Source: Paenibacillus tundrae | GTDB taxonomy: Bacteria > Bacillota > Bacilli > Paenibacillales > Paenibacillaceae | Length of the DNA stretch: 64,000 bases | Reading direction: 5' to 3' | NCBI RefSeq assembly: GCF_030812775.1 | Contig: NZ_JAUSTI010000019.1 | Span: 1 to 64,000, forward strand | Notes under the pieces: generated by a model | Databases searched by the model: none | Told to the model about the DNA's origin: nothing | What the model saw: the letters and a program-made list of their open reading frames with translations, nothing else | Program-made: the position numbers and the translations under genes | Shown here: positions 15,232 to 23,752 of the stretch, in pieces | How positions within the stretch are numbered: the first letter of the stretch is position 1 | Layout: every line of letters starts with the position of its first letter

Positions 15232-16533
15232 CTACTGCCATGCCTCATCTTTCAACACTTTGGCTTGTTCCGCCCGACGTTTATCGATATTTTGCAAAAT
15301 TTGATCAGGAGTCATCGCGCCGGCAAACATACCCGAGATATCTTTGCCGATATCCATCCATTGAGGATCGATATACTTCACGGCTGCTTGCATAACCGTG
15401 CCCTTTTCATGATTTTTCTCATAGTCGATATAATCTTGCGTCAGCTTAGGTTCAATCTCGGGCCAGCAGATGGTCAGATTGCCCTCGCCTCCGTCAAATA
15501 CACGTTGTAGATTGTCATGCTCCGTAATCCAGCGGAAGAATTTCAGCACTTCTTCAGGATGCTTGCTGTTTTTGTTGCCAAACATCGCTGCGGAACCACC
15601 TGGATTGACACCAATCGTTTGGTTATCACCCCAAGGCATGACGAAGAATCCCATATTGTCTTCCATGGCAGGGTATGCTTCGGAGACTTCTTTTTCAGTA
15701 CCAGGCACACGCAGCAGCATTGCTGCTTTTTCCTGACCAAAGGCTTCGATGCCAGCTTCGACTGTGTTGGACAAGAAGTCCTTGCCGAAATAGCCGAGAT
15801 CCGCGAATTCTTTTAATTGCTCAATAACGGTCCTTAACTGCGTCAGATCTGCGACCTTCATCTCATTGTTGTTTAGCTTCTCATAGGTTCCCGGTGTCGT
15901 ATGTTCATAGTTAGGCCCTGTCTCGAACAGGGGGAGTACCTGATACCATCCGCTTGCTGGTGCTTGGTAGAATGGGATGATATCTTGAGCCTTAATTTTC
16001 TCGCTAATAGCCTTAAACTCGGCGTATGTGGTTGGGGGCTCAATGCCCAGCTCATTAAATATCCGTTTGTTATAGTACACATACCAGATTTTCGATGGAG
16101 CGAATGAAACGCCGTAAACTTTATCGTTATGGCTGACGGTTGGTAGAATTTCTTCGGACATTCGTCCGGCAAATTCCTCATTGGTCAGGTCAATCGCATT
16201 CTCTTCAGGTCGCACATTAGCTGGCATGCTAAGTGGGTCTACATCGACATTGAAGATATCCGGTGCTTCACCAGAAGCGAGCTTTACTTTGATCAGATCA
16301 CGCCACTGGGCATCAGGCACCACCTGAAAGTCAATTTTCACACCTGTTTCTTGTTCATATTCCTTCGCCATCGTTTGCATAATTCCGGTGCGTGGAATAC
16401 CACTTTGGCTGGTTCCAAACGTAAGGGTTACCTTGCCTGAACCTTCCGATGTTTTAGCTGAGTTACAGCCAGCTAGCAGCAATCCAGATACGAGTAACAA
16501 GCTGGCTAGTGATACCAAAAATCTTTTTTTCAT
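15232..16533 (-). CDS. Extracellular solute-binding lipoprotein (sugar ABC importer)
   Basis: The start is taken at ATG 16531-16533 (MKKRFLV), seven bases after AGGAGG; an ATG immediately upstream is also possible. The 433-residue protein has a lipoprotein signal peptide with lipobox LLAGC (Cys at residue 23). The mature part is a family 1 solute-binding protein: LTFGTSQSG, the YEQETGVKIDFQVVPDAQW block, APDIFNVD and a Trp-rich C-terminal half. It delivers the sugar to the two permeases encoded downstream. It is divergent from the sensor kinase gene. Confidence 0.92.
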   Translation of the reverse strand: MKKRFLVSLASLLLVSGLLLAGCNSAKTSEGSGKVTLTFGTSQSGIPRTGIMQTMAKEYEQETGVKIDFQVVPDAQWRDLIKVKLASGEAPDIFNVDVDPLSMPANVRPEENAIDLTNEEFAGRMSEEILPTVSHNDKVYGVSFAPSKIWYVYYNKRIFNELGIEPPTTYAEFKAISEKIKAQDIIPFYQAPASGWYQVLPLFETGPNYEHTTPGTYEKLNNNEMKVADLTQLRTVIEQLKEFADLGYFGKDFLSNTVEAGIEAFGQEKAAMLLRVPGTEKEVSEAYPAMEDNMGFFVMPWGDNQTIGVNPGGSAAMFGNKNSKHPEEVLKFFRWITEHDNLQRVFDGGEGNLTICWPEIEPKLTQDYIDYEKNHEKGTVMQAAVKYIDPQWMDIGKDISGMFAGAMTPDQILQNIDKRRAEQAKVLKDEAWQ

Positions 16534-16578
16534 CATTGAACCTCCTGGAAGAATAAGATATGATGTCTTGCAGTACAA

Positions 16579-16615
16579 CGTAATGTAAGCGTATTCTTAT
16601 ATGTTCAACATTACG
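16579..16615. promoter_or_regulatory. Inverted repeat in the divergent transporter/kinase control region
   Basis: CGTAATGT (16579-16586) and ACATTACG (16608-16615) form an 8-bp inverted repeat with a 21-nt gap, located between the importer operon and the kinase gene. It is a candidate site for the AraC-type response regulator or for repression. This is inference from position. Confidence 0.4.
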
Positions 16616-16692
16616 CTGATTGAGGAATGGGCTCAATAGACAAAAGCGGTCTGTTGGGTGGACATTTTCGAACCCGTAGATTGAGGTGTAAG

Positions 16693-18585
16693 ATGATTCG
16701 ATACCGTTTTCGAACGTTGCAGCAAAGCTTGTTTATGTATTACTCGGCAGTTTTTATTGTGTTTGCGCTCATTGTGGCAGGGCTGTTGTACGTTTTTCTG
16801 GCCAATGATATTCGCAGTCGCAGCGAAGAACAGCAGAAACAGCTCGGTGCATCCCTGGTGAGTAATCTGGATCAGGAAGTGGTCAAGATGAACAATTTCT
16901 CCATGAATATTGCCTATTCCAATCTGGTTAAGGAGCACTTTAGTCACTACTTGTCTCCTGCGGAAGGAAGCGAGCAGGGGCTTGCGGCAGATCCAGCATT
17001 CTACAAAGATACAACCACGCTGATCGACGTCATATTAGCCATCATTAGCAGCTCGAATACAGCCAAGCAGGCTAACATCTATGATGTGAATGGCAAAATG
17101 CTGGGGGCAGGTGCTTTTAATGGACAGATGAATGTCGATTTAACGCAGAGACCTTGGTACAACGAAACTTGGAATCGCAATGGCTGGCGAGTTATCACGA
17201 TGTTAGATGGAGGCAGTCTGCCCATGCCTACAGGTGAAGGAGAGTCGGATAGCCGATATGTCTCACTTACTCGTGTGTATAAGAACGGGAATTACGTCAG
17301 CCAAGGCGTCGTCGAAATTTTGCAGGATGCCCAAACGATGTTCAACTATTTACATGAAATACAGGCTGGGAATGAAGAGCTGCATATTGATGTAATTGAT
17401 GAGCGGGGATCGTTATTGTATCCCTTCTCCCGCTTTTCGTCGGAGGATGCTGAGGCAACAATGATGATTAGTTCAGAGGATCTGGCTATGATTCGCACGG
17501 GGCAATACCCACCAGGTGAAATGCAAGAGGTCGTCCATACGGACAGCAACTCTCCTCAGATGATGACGTATATGACCTCAGCCGAAACGGGCTGGACAGT
17601 GATTGTGACACAATCGAAGCAATCGTTGTTCGTGAGCCTGAACCGGATGGCTACGCTATTTATAGGCGCTACGTTAGGCATGTTATTGCTCATTTTAGTG
17701 TTATCGTATCTGATCTCCAAAAGAGTCACGTTACCCCTGCATCGACTACAGCGCATCATTCAAAAGATCGGTGTACAAGACCTCGCCACAGGCCAGGATT
17801 CGGGTCATTTGTTCAAGCTGGATCATCCAAGCTCTATTCGCGAGATGGATGAATTAAATGATACATTTGTGCGCTTGAATCAACAGCTTATGCAGTCCTT
17901 CCAGGACATGCTTGCTCTCAAGTCGCAGGAAACGGATACACGTTTATTCGCGTTGCAATCCCAGATGAATCCTCACTTCCTTTACAATAACATCACGAAT
18001 ATCAGCATCATGGCGGAAGAGGGCATGAATGATCAGATCGTTGCTTTTTGTGGACATATTACAGCGATGCTTCGTTACATCTCAGCACCTAACCCTGAAG
18101 GTGTGACCTTATCAGAGGAAATGAATTATTGCGAGCGGTATTTGGAGTGTATGAAAATTCGGTTCGAAGAGGATCTGCATTATACGTTTCATATTCCAGA
18201 GGCCATGCACCACATACGTATTCCTATGCTGCTGATCCAGCCCTTGCTGGAGAACACCATCAAATATGGATTAGGTGATTCACCTCCATGGAAACTGTAT
18301 GTGGGAGGAGAGTTGAACGAAGCGGAAGAAACCTGGCGGATCATCGTTGAAGACAACGGACCGGGCATGGAGCCAGAGGTATTGACATCCATACAAGCGT
18401 ATATTGAATCCTCACAGGACTGGGAGCGTATTCCTGATCTTGCGATTAACGGCATGGGGCTGAGAAATATTTGGATACGACTGAAATTATGGTATGGATC
18501 AAGAGCACAGATGCACATTGAAAACAGGCCTAACGGCGGGGTCAGAATTACCGTGGGTGGATTGATTCGAAAGGAGCGTGGCTGA
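16693..18585 (+). CDS. YesM-type sensor histidine kinase
   Basis: The start is ATG 16693 (MIRYRFRTLQ) behind GAGGTG (16683-16688). The 630-residue protein has a first membrane helix at ~13-37, an extracellular dCache-like sensor, a second helix at ~317-340, a HAMP linker, then the His_kinase domain with QSQMNPHFLYNNI (phospho-acceptor His near 428) and a HATPase_c domain with LLENTIKYGLG, EDNGPGM and GMGLRNI. This class pairs with AraC-type response regulators to sense sugars or their binding proteins. The partner gene starts two bases after its stop, and the sugar importer is divergent, so it probably controls uptake. Confidence 0.93.
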   Translation: MIRYRFRTLQQSLFMYYSAVFIVFALIVAGLLYVFLANDIRSRSEEQQKQLGASLVSNLDQEVVKMNNFSMNIAYSNLVKEHFSHYLSPAEGSEQGLAADPAFYKDTTTLIDVILAIISSSNTAKQANIYDVNGKMLGAGAFNGQMNVDLTQRPWYNETWNRNGWRVITMLDGGSLPMPTGEGESDSRYVSLTRVYKNGNYVSQGVVEILQDAQTMFNYLHEIQAGNEELHIDVIDERGSLLYPFSRFSSEDAEATMMISSEDLAMIRTGQYPPGEMQEVVHTDSNSPQMMTYMTSAETGWTVIVTQSKQSLFVSLNRMATLFIGATLGMLLLILVLSYLISKRVTLPLHRLQRIIQKIGVQDLATGQDSGHLFKLDHPSSIREMDELNDTFVRLNQQLMQSFQDMLALKSQETDTRLFALQSQMNPHFLYNNITNISIMAEEGMNDQIVAFCGHITAMLRYISAPNPEGVTLSEEMNYCERYLECMKIRFEEDLHYTFHIPEAMHHIRIPMLLIQPLLENTIKYGLGDSPPWKLYVGGELNEAEETWRIIVEDNGPGMEPEVLTSIQAYIESSQDWERIPDLAINGMGLRNIWIRLKLWYGSRAQMHIENRPNGGVRITVGGLIRKERG

Positions 18586-18587
18586 AC

Positions 18588-19397
18588 ATGTCAGTGAACT
18601 ACAGAACCATTATTGTGGAGGATGAAGCACTTATCCGTCGTAACGTGTCGCGGAAGTTCAGCGAGTTGGGTACACGATTCGAGGTGATTGGTGAAGCGAG
18701 GAACGGACAGGAAGCACTGCAACTGATCGAACAGACGGTTCCTGATCTCGTCGTCACCGATATTCAGATGCCTGTGATGAATGGATTAGAGCTGGCGAAG
18801 CATCTGTATTTTGCCTATCCTCAAGTGAAAATTGTAATCCTAAGTGGCCATCATGAGTTTGAGTATGCACGTCAGGCGATCAGCTATAAGGTGGAGGATT
18901 ATTTGCTCAAGCCGATCTCGGAAGACCAAATTCGTGGACTGCTGGATGCAATGGAGCTCAAGCTTGGGAATGTGGTTGATTCTCTCACGCATGTGAGCGC
19001 GGCAGTGGAGGAGCAGAGGAAGCCGGAGGATATCGCAGAGGCGGTCAAACTATACGTGAAGCAGCATTATATGCATGAGATCAGCCTTCAGGATATGGCG
19101 GGACAGATGCACTTTAGCGTGGATTATCTAGGTAAGTGTTTCAAAAAAGTAACGGGCGAAACTCCGCTCAAATATATGACAGGACTGCGAATTAACGAAG
19201 CGAAGCGGTTGCTGGTTGCGCATCAGAACCTGGACATTCAATCGATAGGCAAAGCCGTTGGCTACGCGGACTCTCATTATTTCAGCCGTATTTTCAAAAA
19301 TAAAACAGGGGTATATCCGAGTGAATATCGGCAACAGTGTGCAGAACGAAAAAAAGCTTTGTCCCTGGATCATGAGAGCCATGGCGACTTGAGCTGA
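18588..19397 (+). CDS. AraC-type response regulator (YesN-like)
   Basis: A 269-residue protein with an N-terminal receiver domain: acidic pocket EDE (11-13), phosphorylated Asp58 in VVTDIQMP, and LLKP near 107. The C-terminal AraC/XylS domain (~150-255) has SLQDMAGQMHFSVDYLGKCFKKVTG and the second helix-turn-helix SIGKAVGYADSHYFSRIFK. It is translationally coupled to the kinase. Its 3' end, together with the 3' end of the convergent HD gene, is duplicated on the far side of the AT-rich island at 41.28-41.77 kb; this copy is the intact one. Confidence 0.95.
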   Translation: MSVNYRTIIVEDEALIRRNVSRKFSELGTRFEVIGEARNGQEALQLIEQTVPDLVVTDIQMPVMNGLELAKHLYFAYPQVKIVILSGHHEFEYARQAISYKVEDYLLKPISEDQIRGLLDAMELKLGNVVDSLTHVSAAVEEQRKPEDIAEAVKLYVKQHYMHEISLQDMAGQMHFSVDYLGKCFKKVTGETPLKYMTGLRINEAKRLLVAHQNLDIQSIGKAVGYADSHYFSRIFKNKTGVYPSEYRQQCAERKKALSLDHESHGDLS

Positions 19398-19658
19398 TTA
19401 TTCGGCGAGTGCCTCTTCAGTTATTTTGCGAATATCAATCGGGGAACGGATGCCTTCCTGAATAATGTCGGGGAGGATGTGATAGAGGGAATAGTGAACA
19501 CAATGGAGGTCAATGTTCTTTATTTTGATCAGGGCATATCGATACATCACAATGAATTCTTTCTCCGTATTTCCCCGTTGTAATTCTGCAAAGGCTTCAT
19601 ATACCTGATCCATCTTGTCGGCAACTTCAAGAATAAGCCCTTCAACGGATTGATCTTT
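19010..19658. repeat. Left direct repeat bordering the island
   Basis: This block (response-regulator 3' part plus HD-gene 3' part) matches 41284-41770 with few substitutions; the right copy lacks 165 bp corresponding to 19130-19294. Both are in the same orientation, about 22 kb apart. Confidence 0.9.
19398..19658 (-). pseudogene. 3' fragment of HD-domain hydrolase gene
   Basis: The minus strand encodes the last ~85 residues (VEGLILEVADKMDQVYEAF to KITEEALAE) of the HD protein that is intact at 41510-42139. Homology stops abruptly near 19658, after which the sequence is AT-rich and unrelated. The catalytic HD motifs are missing, so it is non-functional. Confidence 0.9.
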
Positions 19659-20081
19659 TCCAGAGAGTGCATAGTGTAGTTGTTAGTGGACTTTCTTTAC
19701 TCACTGGTAAAACTATTCAAATCCATAACGGAAGTCATTTGATGATTAACGAGTGAATACTATGTTGTCAGATGTATAATAATGGGATAAAATAAACTTC
19801 AGACATAAACTTCTCAATTTAAGATTAGATTTAAGGTGATTTTTTTTCTATATAATACATCTTCCGGAAAGAATGCTTAGGATCAATAAGTGTAATTGTC
19901 CAAGCTACGATAGAAAAATAATTAATATCTCTATAAGTAAAAATGATACATTGGAAACTTGAATTTTTTCAACTTCCCATATATGGACGTAGTTTAGATA
20001 ATCTATAAAAAATAGAGTCATGCATGTGTATCAAGCATAAACTCTACCGAAGGTTATAAAATTAAACAATTACTCTGAATT
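19659..20081. other. AT-rich intergenic stretch at the left island border
   Basis: No gene-like frame is seen here on either strand. It begins exactly where HD-gene homology ends and holds only the terminator of the Nudix gene at its right side. Base composition is clearly AT-richer than the sequence to the left. Confidence 0.6.
20005..20046 (-). terminator. Terminator of the AraC-Nudix operon
   Basis: On the minus strand TAGAGT-TTATGC pairs with GCAT-G-ACTCTA, followed by TTTTTTAT. It lies 35 bp after the Nudix stop. Confidence 0.7.
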
Positions 20082-20558
20082 TCACCTACCTTTCCTATTA
20101 ATATATGAGGTTAGGCATGCTCTCCCTACAGGGGTAAAAGAATGGGAATCATCTTTCAATATTTCCTCTAAAGCACAGAGTGATATCCATTGTACCTCAT
20201 CGGTTCCGTCCCCTTTTGTAGTCAACGTTCCTGTGGCTTTGCAGATGAATACCATTCCCATGGAATCAACTTTACCTTTAATTGTTTGGTATACATCAAA
20301 TGGTTGTATGGACTCAATTATTATATTCTCCTGAACTATAGTGATGTAGTCATTGGAACCCTGTACATGTGTAACCTCTAAGCCTGTTTCTTCGCGAATT
20401 TCCCTTTTCAAGCCTTCTAGTATGGATTCAAATTCCTCTAGTCTACCTCCTGGCAGTTCAAAGCTGTAACTTTCGCCTGGCTTGTCTCTTTTTTGAATTA
20501 CAATTTCTATTTGACCCTCATGAATTCTTTCAATGATTCCTCGTATGTTTACCCACAT
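20082..20558 (-). CDS. Nudix hydrolase
   Basis: A 158-residue protein with a complete Nudix box at residues 37-59: PGGRLEEFESILEGL then KREIREETGLEV, fitting G-x5-E-x7-R-E-U-x-E-E-x-G-U. It should hydrolyse a nucleoside diphosphate linked to another moiety. Its start abuts the stop of the upstream AraC-type gene, so the two form one operon. It is AT-rich like the island and near a nucleotide-linked biosynthetic operon, so it may act as a housecleaning or tailoring enzyme there; substrate unknown. Confidence 0.88.
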   Translation of the reverse strand: MWVNIRGIIERIHEGQIEIVIQKRDKPGESYSFELPGGRLEEFESILEGLKREIREETGLEVTHVQGSNDYITIVQENIIIESIQPFDVYQTIKGKVDSMGMVFICKATGTLTTKGDGTDEVQWISLCALEEILKDDSHSFTPVGRACLTSYINRKGR

Positions 20559-21344
20559 TTAAACTCCACCTTTCAAACTTCTATTATTAATCATATTTCT
20601 TTGAAGCAAAGAAATATTGCGATACTCCATAGGGGTTTTTCCAAAATGTTTTTTAAATGTCATACTAAATTGGGAATTAGAAACATATCCAACTTTTGAA
20701 GCGATTTCAGCTATTGATAAAGTCGTATTTATTAATAAATTACATGCTTCTCGCATGCGTACAAGTTGCAGATACTGAATTGGCGATAAATTAAAGAACT
20801 TTTTGTAAGTATTACTTAGATAAACCGGATTGAATCCAATTAATTCTGCCAGAAAGTTTAGCGTGATTACTTCAAAATAATGATCATTAATGTAGCGGTG
20901 TATATAGACCAAACGAAAATCGATTTTCTTATGGCTCAATTGCATAGTCTTATATAGTGATCTAAAAAAACTCTCCTCCCTATTTGAACAATCGATAACA
21001 TGTTTATCAATATTTGATATACATTTGTCAATTAAATTAGATAAGAGTATACGATCTTCTTTTTCGAATATTAGGAAATTGTCTATTGGGATAGATTCTT
21101 CAGTGCCAGTAGAGAAGACGACAGCTCTTATAAAGACAGTATCATTGTCTATATTCATAATTGAAAAGCTTCCTTTGCCCATAAAGGAAGTGTTCTCATA
21201 CTGAATTTGAGAGTTTCCTACGGTTGAAATTAGTAATTTTCCATTACTTTCAAGAAGAAGTATTCTCTTCTCACTTGATAGTTGTAATGTTGAATCTACA
21301 GGGATTGCAATGAATGAGTAGGTTGCTGCTAAATCGATTTTCAA
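20559..21344 (-). CDS. AraC-family transcriptional regulator
   Basis: TTG at 21342-21344 is the likely start because GGGAGGT lies six bases before it; length 261 residues. The N-terminal ~150 residues are a beta-rich part that I do not assign, without a receiver domain. The C-terminal ~100 residues are an AraC/XylS DNA-binding domain: ITLNFLAELIGFNPVYLSNTYKKF and SIAEIASKVGYVSNSQFSMTFKK. It is divergent from the large biosynthetic operon beginning near 21.6 kb and is therefore its most likely regulator. It is coupled to the Nudix gene. Confidence 0.88.
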   Translation of the reverse strand: MKIDLAATYSFIAIPVDSTLQLSSEKRILLLESNGKLLISTVGNSQIQYENTSFMGKGSFSIMNIDNDTVFIRAVVFSTGTEESIPIDNFLIFEKEDRILLSNLIDKCISNIDKHVIDCSNREESFFRSLYKTMQLSHKKIDFRLVYIHRYINDHYFEVITLNFLAELIGFNPVYLSNTYKKFFNLSPIQYLQLVRMREACNLLINTTLSIAEIASKVGYVSNSQFSMTFKKHFGKTPMEYRNISLLQRNMINNRSLKGGV

Positions 21345-21359
21345 GGTGCTACCTCCCAA

Positions 21360-21454
21360 AGCAAATTACTTACTGCTATACATTGACACATTAGAATGCA
21401 AACCTAAGGCTTAGGAACTATAGCAACTGAATACTCAAGAAACATTCTTAATAA
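21360..21454. promoter_or_regulatory. Divergent control region of the island operon
   Basis: Between the AraC-type gene and the biosynthetic operon there is a TTGACA hexamer (21383-21388, plus strand) without a good -10 at 17 bp, and a palindrome CCTAAG-G-CTTAGG (21403-21415). A weak -10 together with an upstream palindrome would suit an activator-dependent promoter. Not proven. Confidence 0.35.
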
Positions 21455-21670
21455 ATGAAAGATATCACACTCCTTAAATTGAAATTTGAAGATATTATGA
21501 TTTTACCTATAAGGAAATTTGTCGGCAATTATCAAAAATACAGTTTTTATCCAAAAACACATAATGTATTGTGTCATTCAGACAAAGGTGTTAAGTTGTT
21601 TGATATATTTTCCATTTCTAAGAAACAGGAGATGATCATACTTTGGATTTACAAACAGTTAAGGATGTAG
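21455..21670 (+). CDS. Small hypothetical protein at the head of the island operon
   Basis: A 71-residue frame (MKDITLLKLKFEDIM ... ISKKQEMIILWIYKQLRM) with no clear ribosome binding site. It overlaps the start of the ThiL-like gene by 28 bases in another frame. It could be a coupling leader peptide or may not be expressed. No family recognised. Confidence 0.3.
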   Translation: MKDITLLKLKFEDIMILPIRKFVGNYQKYSFYPKTHNVLCHSDKGVKLFDIFSISKKQEMIILWIYKQLRM

Positions 21671-22692
21671 GCGAAAAAAACTTAATTAAGACGCTCATAA
21701 AACCTCTTTTTAATCCACTAAATGATCCGAATTTATCAGGTGATGATTGTGCAGTGATAAAAGTAGGAGGAACTAAATTTTCTATTTGTCTTTCGACAGA
21801 TCGTGTTCCCGCTGACCTAATTAGTTTTAAATTGGGGATAATTGACTACTTTGAATTAGGTTATTATTTGGCTGTTTTAAATATTAGTGATGTTTTAGCG
21901 AGTGGAAGTACTCCCACTGGTCTATTATTGAACTTTGCATTTCCAAATGAATTTGAAACAAATGATTTAAATGAAATTTTGCTAGGGGTAAAAAAAGCAT
22001 GTGATGAATATGATTGTCCCGTAATCGGCGGAGATCTTAGTCACTCTATAGAATTGAGTTTAAGCGCTACTTCAATTGGTATTGTCGAAACAGAAAAAGT
22101 TTTGTATAGATCAGGAGCGAACAGTGGGGATTTAATCTATTGTTCAGATGATGTAGGTTTAACTTCCACTGCTTTTTATTACTTTTTAAAAGCGAAACCT
22201 ATGGGACATAAACTCACTGAGGAAGAAGAAAATATATTAAAAAATCAATTTAAGAAAACAAAAGCGAGAAAGACGCTCTCTTTGCTTCTTTCAGGTTTTA
22301 TGGGAAAAGCTACTGCAATGGATAATACAGATGGATTCTCACAATCATATTTAGAACTTTCTGAAATAAATAAGCTTAAAATGGAATTGGATTTTAGGCA
22401 GTTTCCTATACATCCATTGTCTTATAAAGTTGCTGAATTTTTAGAGATCGACATATCAGAAGTGATTCTGGGAGGAGGGGCAGATTTTCAATTTTTGGGA
22501 ACTATTAATAAGGAGATTTATGAGAACCATAAAACAGATCTTGATAAAGAGAACGTTAGTATCATTGGGATTTGTTCATCTGGTTCAGGGCTTTACTTAA
22601 GAAAGTCAAGTGAGGAAGATTCCGTTCCTTTTAAAGCTAAGGGTTGGGATTACTTTAATATGAAGTTGGCAGAAGACTTGGAGGTTCTATGA
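21643..22692 (+). CDS. ThiL-like (AIR synthase/PurM superfamily) kinase
   Basis: A 349-residue protein starting at TTG 21643 behind CAGGAGATG. It follows the thiamine-monophosphate kinase plan: SGDDCAVI (residues 32-39), LSTDRVPADL (50-59), the AVLNISDVLASGSTP block (77-91), VIGGDLSHS (127-135), RSGANSGDLIY, then DNTDGF (227-232) where ThiL has D-I-S-D-G, and LGGGADFQFLG where ThiL has G-G-E-D-Y. The Glu of that last motif is Ala here. ThiL phosphorylates thiamine phosphate using ATP. In this operon, without thiamine genes, it probably phosphorylates another phosphate or nucleotide intermediate (inference). It overlaps the next gene by ATGA. Confidence 0.8.
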   Translation: MDLQTVKDVGEKNLIKTLIKPLFNPLNDPNLSGDDCAVIKVGGTKFSICLSTDRVPADLISFKLGIIDYFELGYYLAVLNISDVLASGSTPTGLLLNFAFPNEFETNDLNEILLGVKKACDEYDCPVIGGDLSHSIELSLSATSIGIVETEKVLYRSGANSGDLIYCSDDVGLTSTAFYYFLKAKPMGHKLTEEEENILKNQFKKTKARKTLSLLLSGFMGKATAMDNTDGFSQSYLELSEINKLKMELDFRQFPIHPLSYKVAEFLEIDISEVILGGGADFQFLGTINKEIYENHKTDLDKENVSIIGICSSGSGLYLRKSSEEDSVPFKAKGWDYFNMKLAEDLEVL

Positions 22693-23210
22693 TCTTAACG
22701 GGTAAAGAAATTTTAAGACAAGTTAAACAAGATAATATAACTATTGAACCTTTTAATTCTAACCATATCAATCCGAATAGTTATAACTATAGAATTGGTA
22801 GAAAAATATTGAAAGTGGATAAGAATATTTCGTTAGGACAAACTTCACAAAATACATCTTATGAAACGATTCCTGAGGAGGGATATCTTTTAGAGCCTGG
22901 ACAATTATATCTTGCAAGCACTCATGAAACAATTGGAAGTAATAGGTATGTTACTTCTCTGATTGGCAGATCTTCAATTGGAAGGTTGGGGTTATACTTA
23001 CAGGTTTCGGCTGATTTAGGTAACCTTGGCCCTGCGCATAAATGGACACTTGAGCTAGTTTGTGTTCAACCTATTAAAATCTACCCTGAAATGGTAATTG
23101 GGCAAGTAAGCTTTTGGAAGCCTTATGGTGAAATTATAGAATATTCTGGAGAATATTCTGCGTACAACAATCCACAGTTATGTTTATTAAATACCTTATA
23201 TAAAAAATAG
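22689..23210 (+). CDS. dCTP deaminase-fold protein, paralogue 1
   Basis: A 173-residue member of the dCTP deaminase/dUTPase trimeric fold. Motifs: MILTGKEIL and INPNSYNYRIG at the N-terminus, GRSSIGRLG (93-101) corresponding to the R-S-S-x-x-R-x-G of Dcd, WTLEL with Glu122 at the place of the catalytic Glu (E138 in E. coli Dcd), and MVIGQVSFW. Thus the main active-site residues are retained. It starts by ATGA overlap with the ThiL-like gene. Three such genes in tandem are far from the single housekeeping dcd gene usual in genomes, so a specialised deaminase or phosphohydrolase acting on a nucleotide intermediate is likely. Confidence 0.85.
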   Translation: MILTGKEILRQVKQDNITIEPFNSNHINPNSYNYRIGRKILKVDKNISLGQTSQNTSYETIPEEGYLLEPGQLYLASTHETIGSNRYVTSLIGRSSIGRLGLYLQVSADLGNLGPAHKWTLELVCVQPIKIYPEMVIGQVSFWKPYGEIIEYSGEYSAYNNPQLCLLNTLYKK

Positions 23211-23218
23211 GAGGCAAC

Positions 23219-23752
23219 ATGATTTTAACAGGACTTGAGATTTCTAAACAGTATGAACAGGGAAATATAACTATTGAACCTTTCTCATCAAATCAAATCA
23301 ACCCGAATAGCTACAATTTTAGACTCGGATCCACTATCAAATGCTATAAAAATGATATTCTTGATCCAAAAGTTAAACAAGATACAATTGATATCGAAAT
23401 AGGTAATGAAGGTTACGTGCTGGAACCCGATAAGATTTATCTTGGACATACAATGGAAGTAATGGGTAGTGATAAGTACGTTCCAATCATAAGAGCAAGA
23501 TCATCTATTGCCAGAATGGGGTTGTTTGTTCATGTAACTGCTGATCTTATAGATATTGGCTCACATAATCAATGGACACTTCAACTTCATGCTGTTCAAC
23601 CAGTAAAAGTATATCCTGGGATGATGATTGGTCAAGTGACGTTTTGGGAAGTTCAAGGAGAGATTGAATTATATAAAGGTAAATACCAAGGGTTAATGGG
23701 ACCACAACCATCACAAGTGTATCGCGACTTTGAAATGGGTATTTCACTATGA
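23219..23752 (+). CDS. dCTP deaminase-fold protein, paralogue 2 (catalytic Glu replaced by Gln)
   Basis: A 177-residue protein closely similar to paralogue 1 (MILTGLEIS, NITIEPFSSNQINPNSYNFRLG, RARSSIARMG at 92-101, MMIGQVTFW). At position 122, where paralogue 1 has the catalytic Glu in WTLEL, this protein has Gln (WTLQLH). In Dcd this Glu is essential for deamination, so the protein may be catalytically silent, structural, or differently specific. It starts 8 bp after paralogue 1 behind AGGAGGC and overlaps paralogue 3 by ATGA. Confidence 0.85.
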   Translation: MILTGLEISKQYEQGNITIEPFSSNQINPNSYNFRLGSTIKCYKNDILDPKVKQDTIDIEIGNEGYVLEPDKIYLGHTMEVMGSDKYVPIIRARSSIARMGLFVHVTADLIDIGSHNQWTLQLHAVQPVKVYPGMMIGQVTFWEVQGEIELYKGKYQGLMGPQPSQVYRDFEMGISL

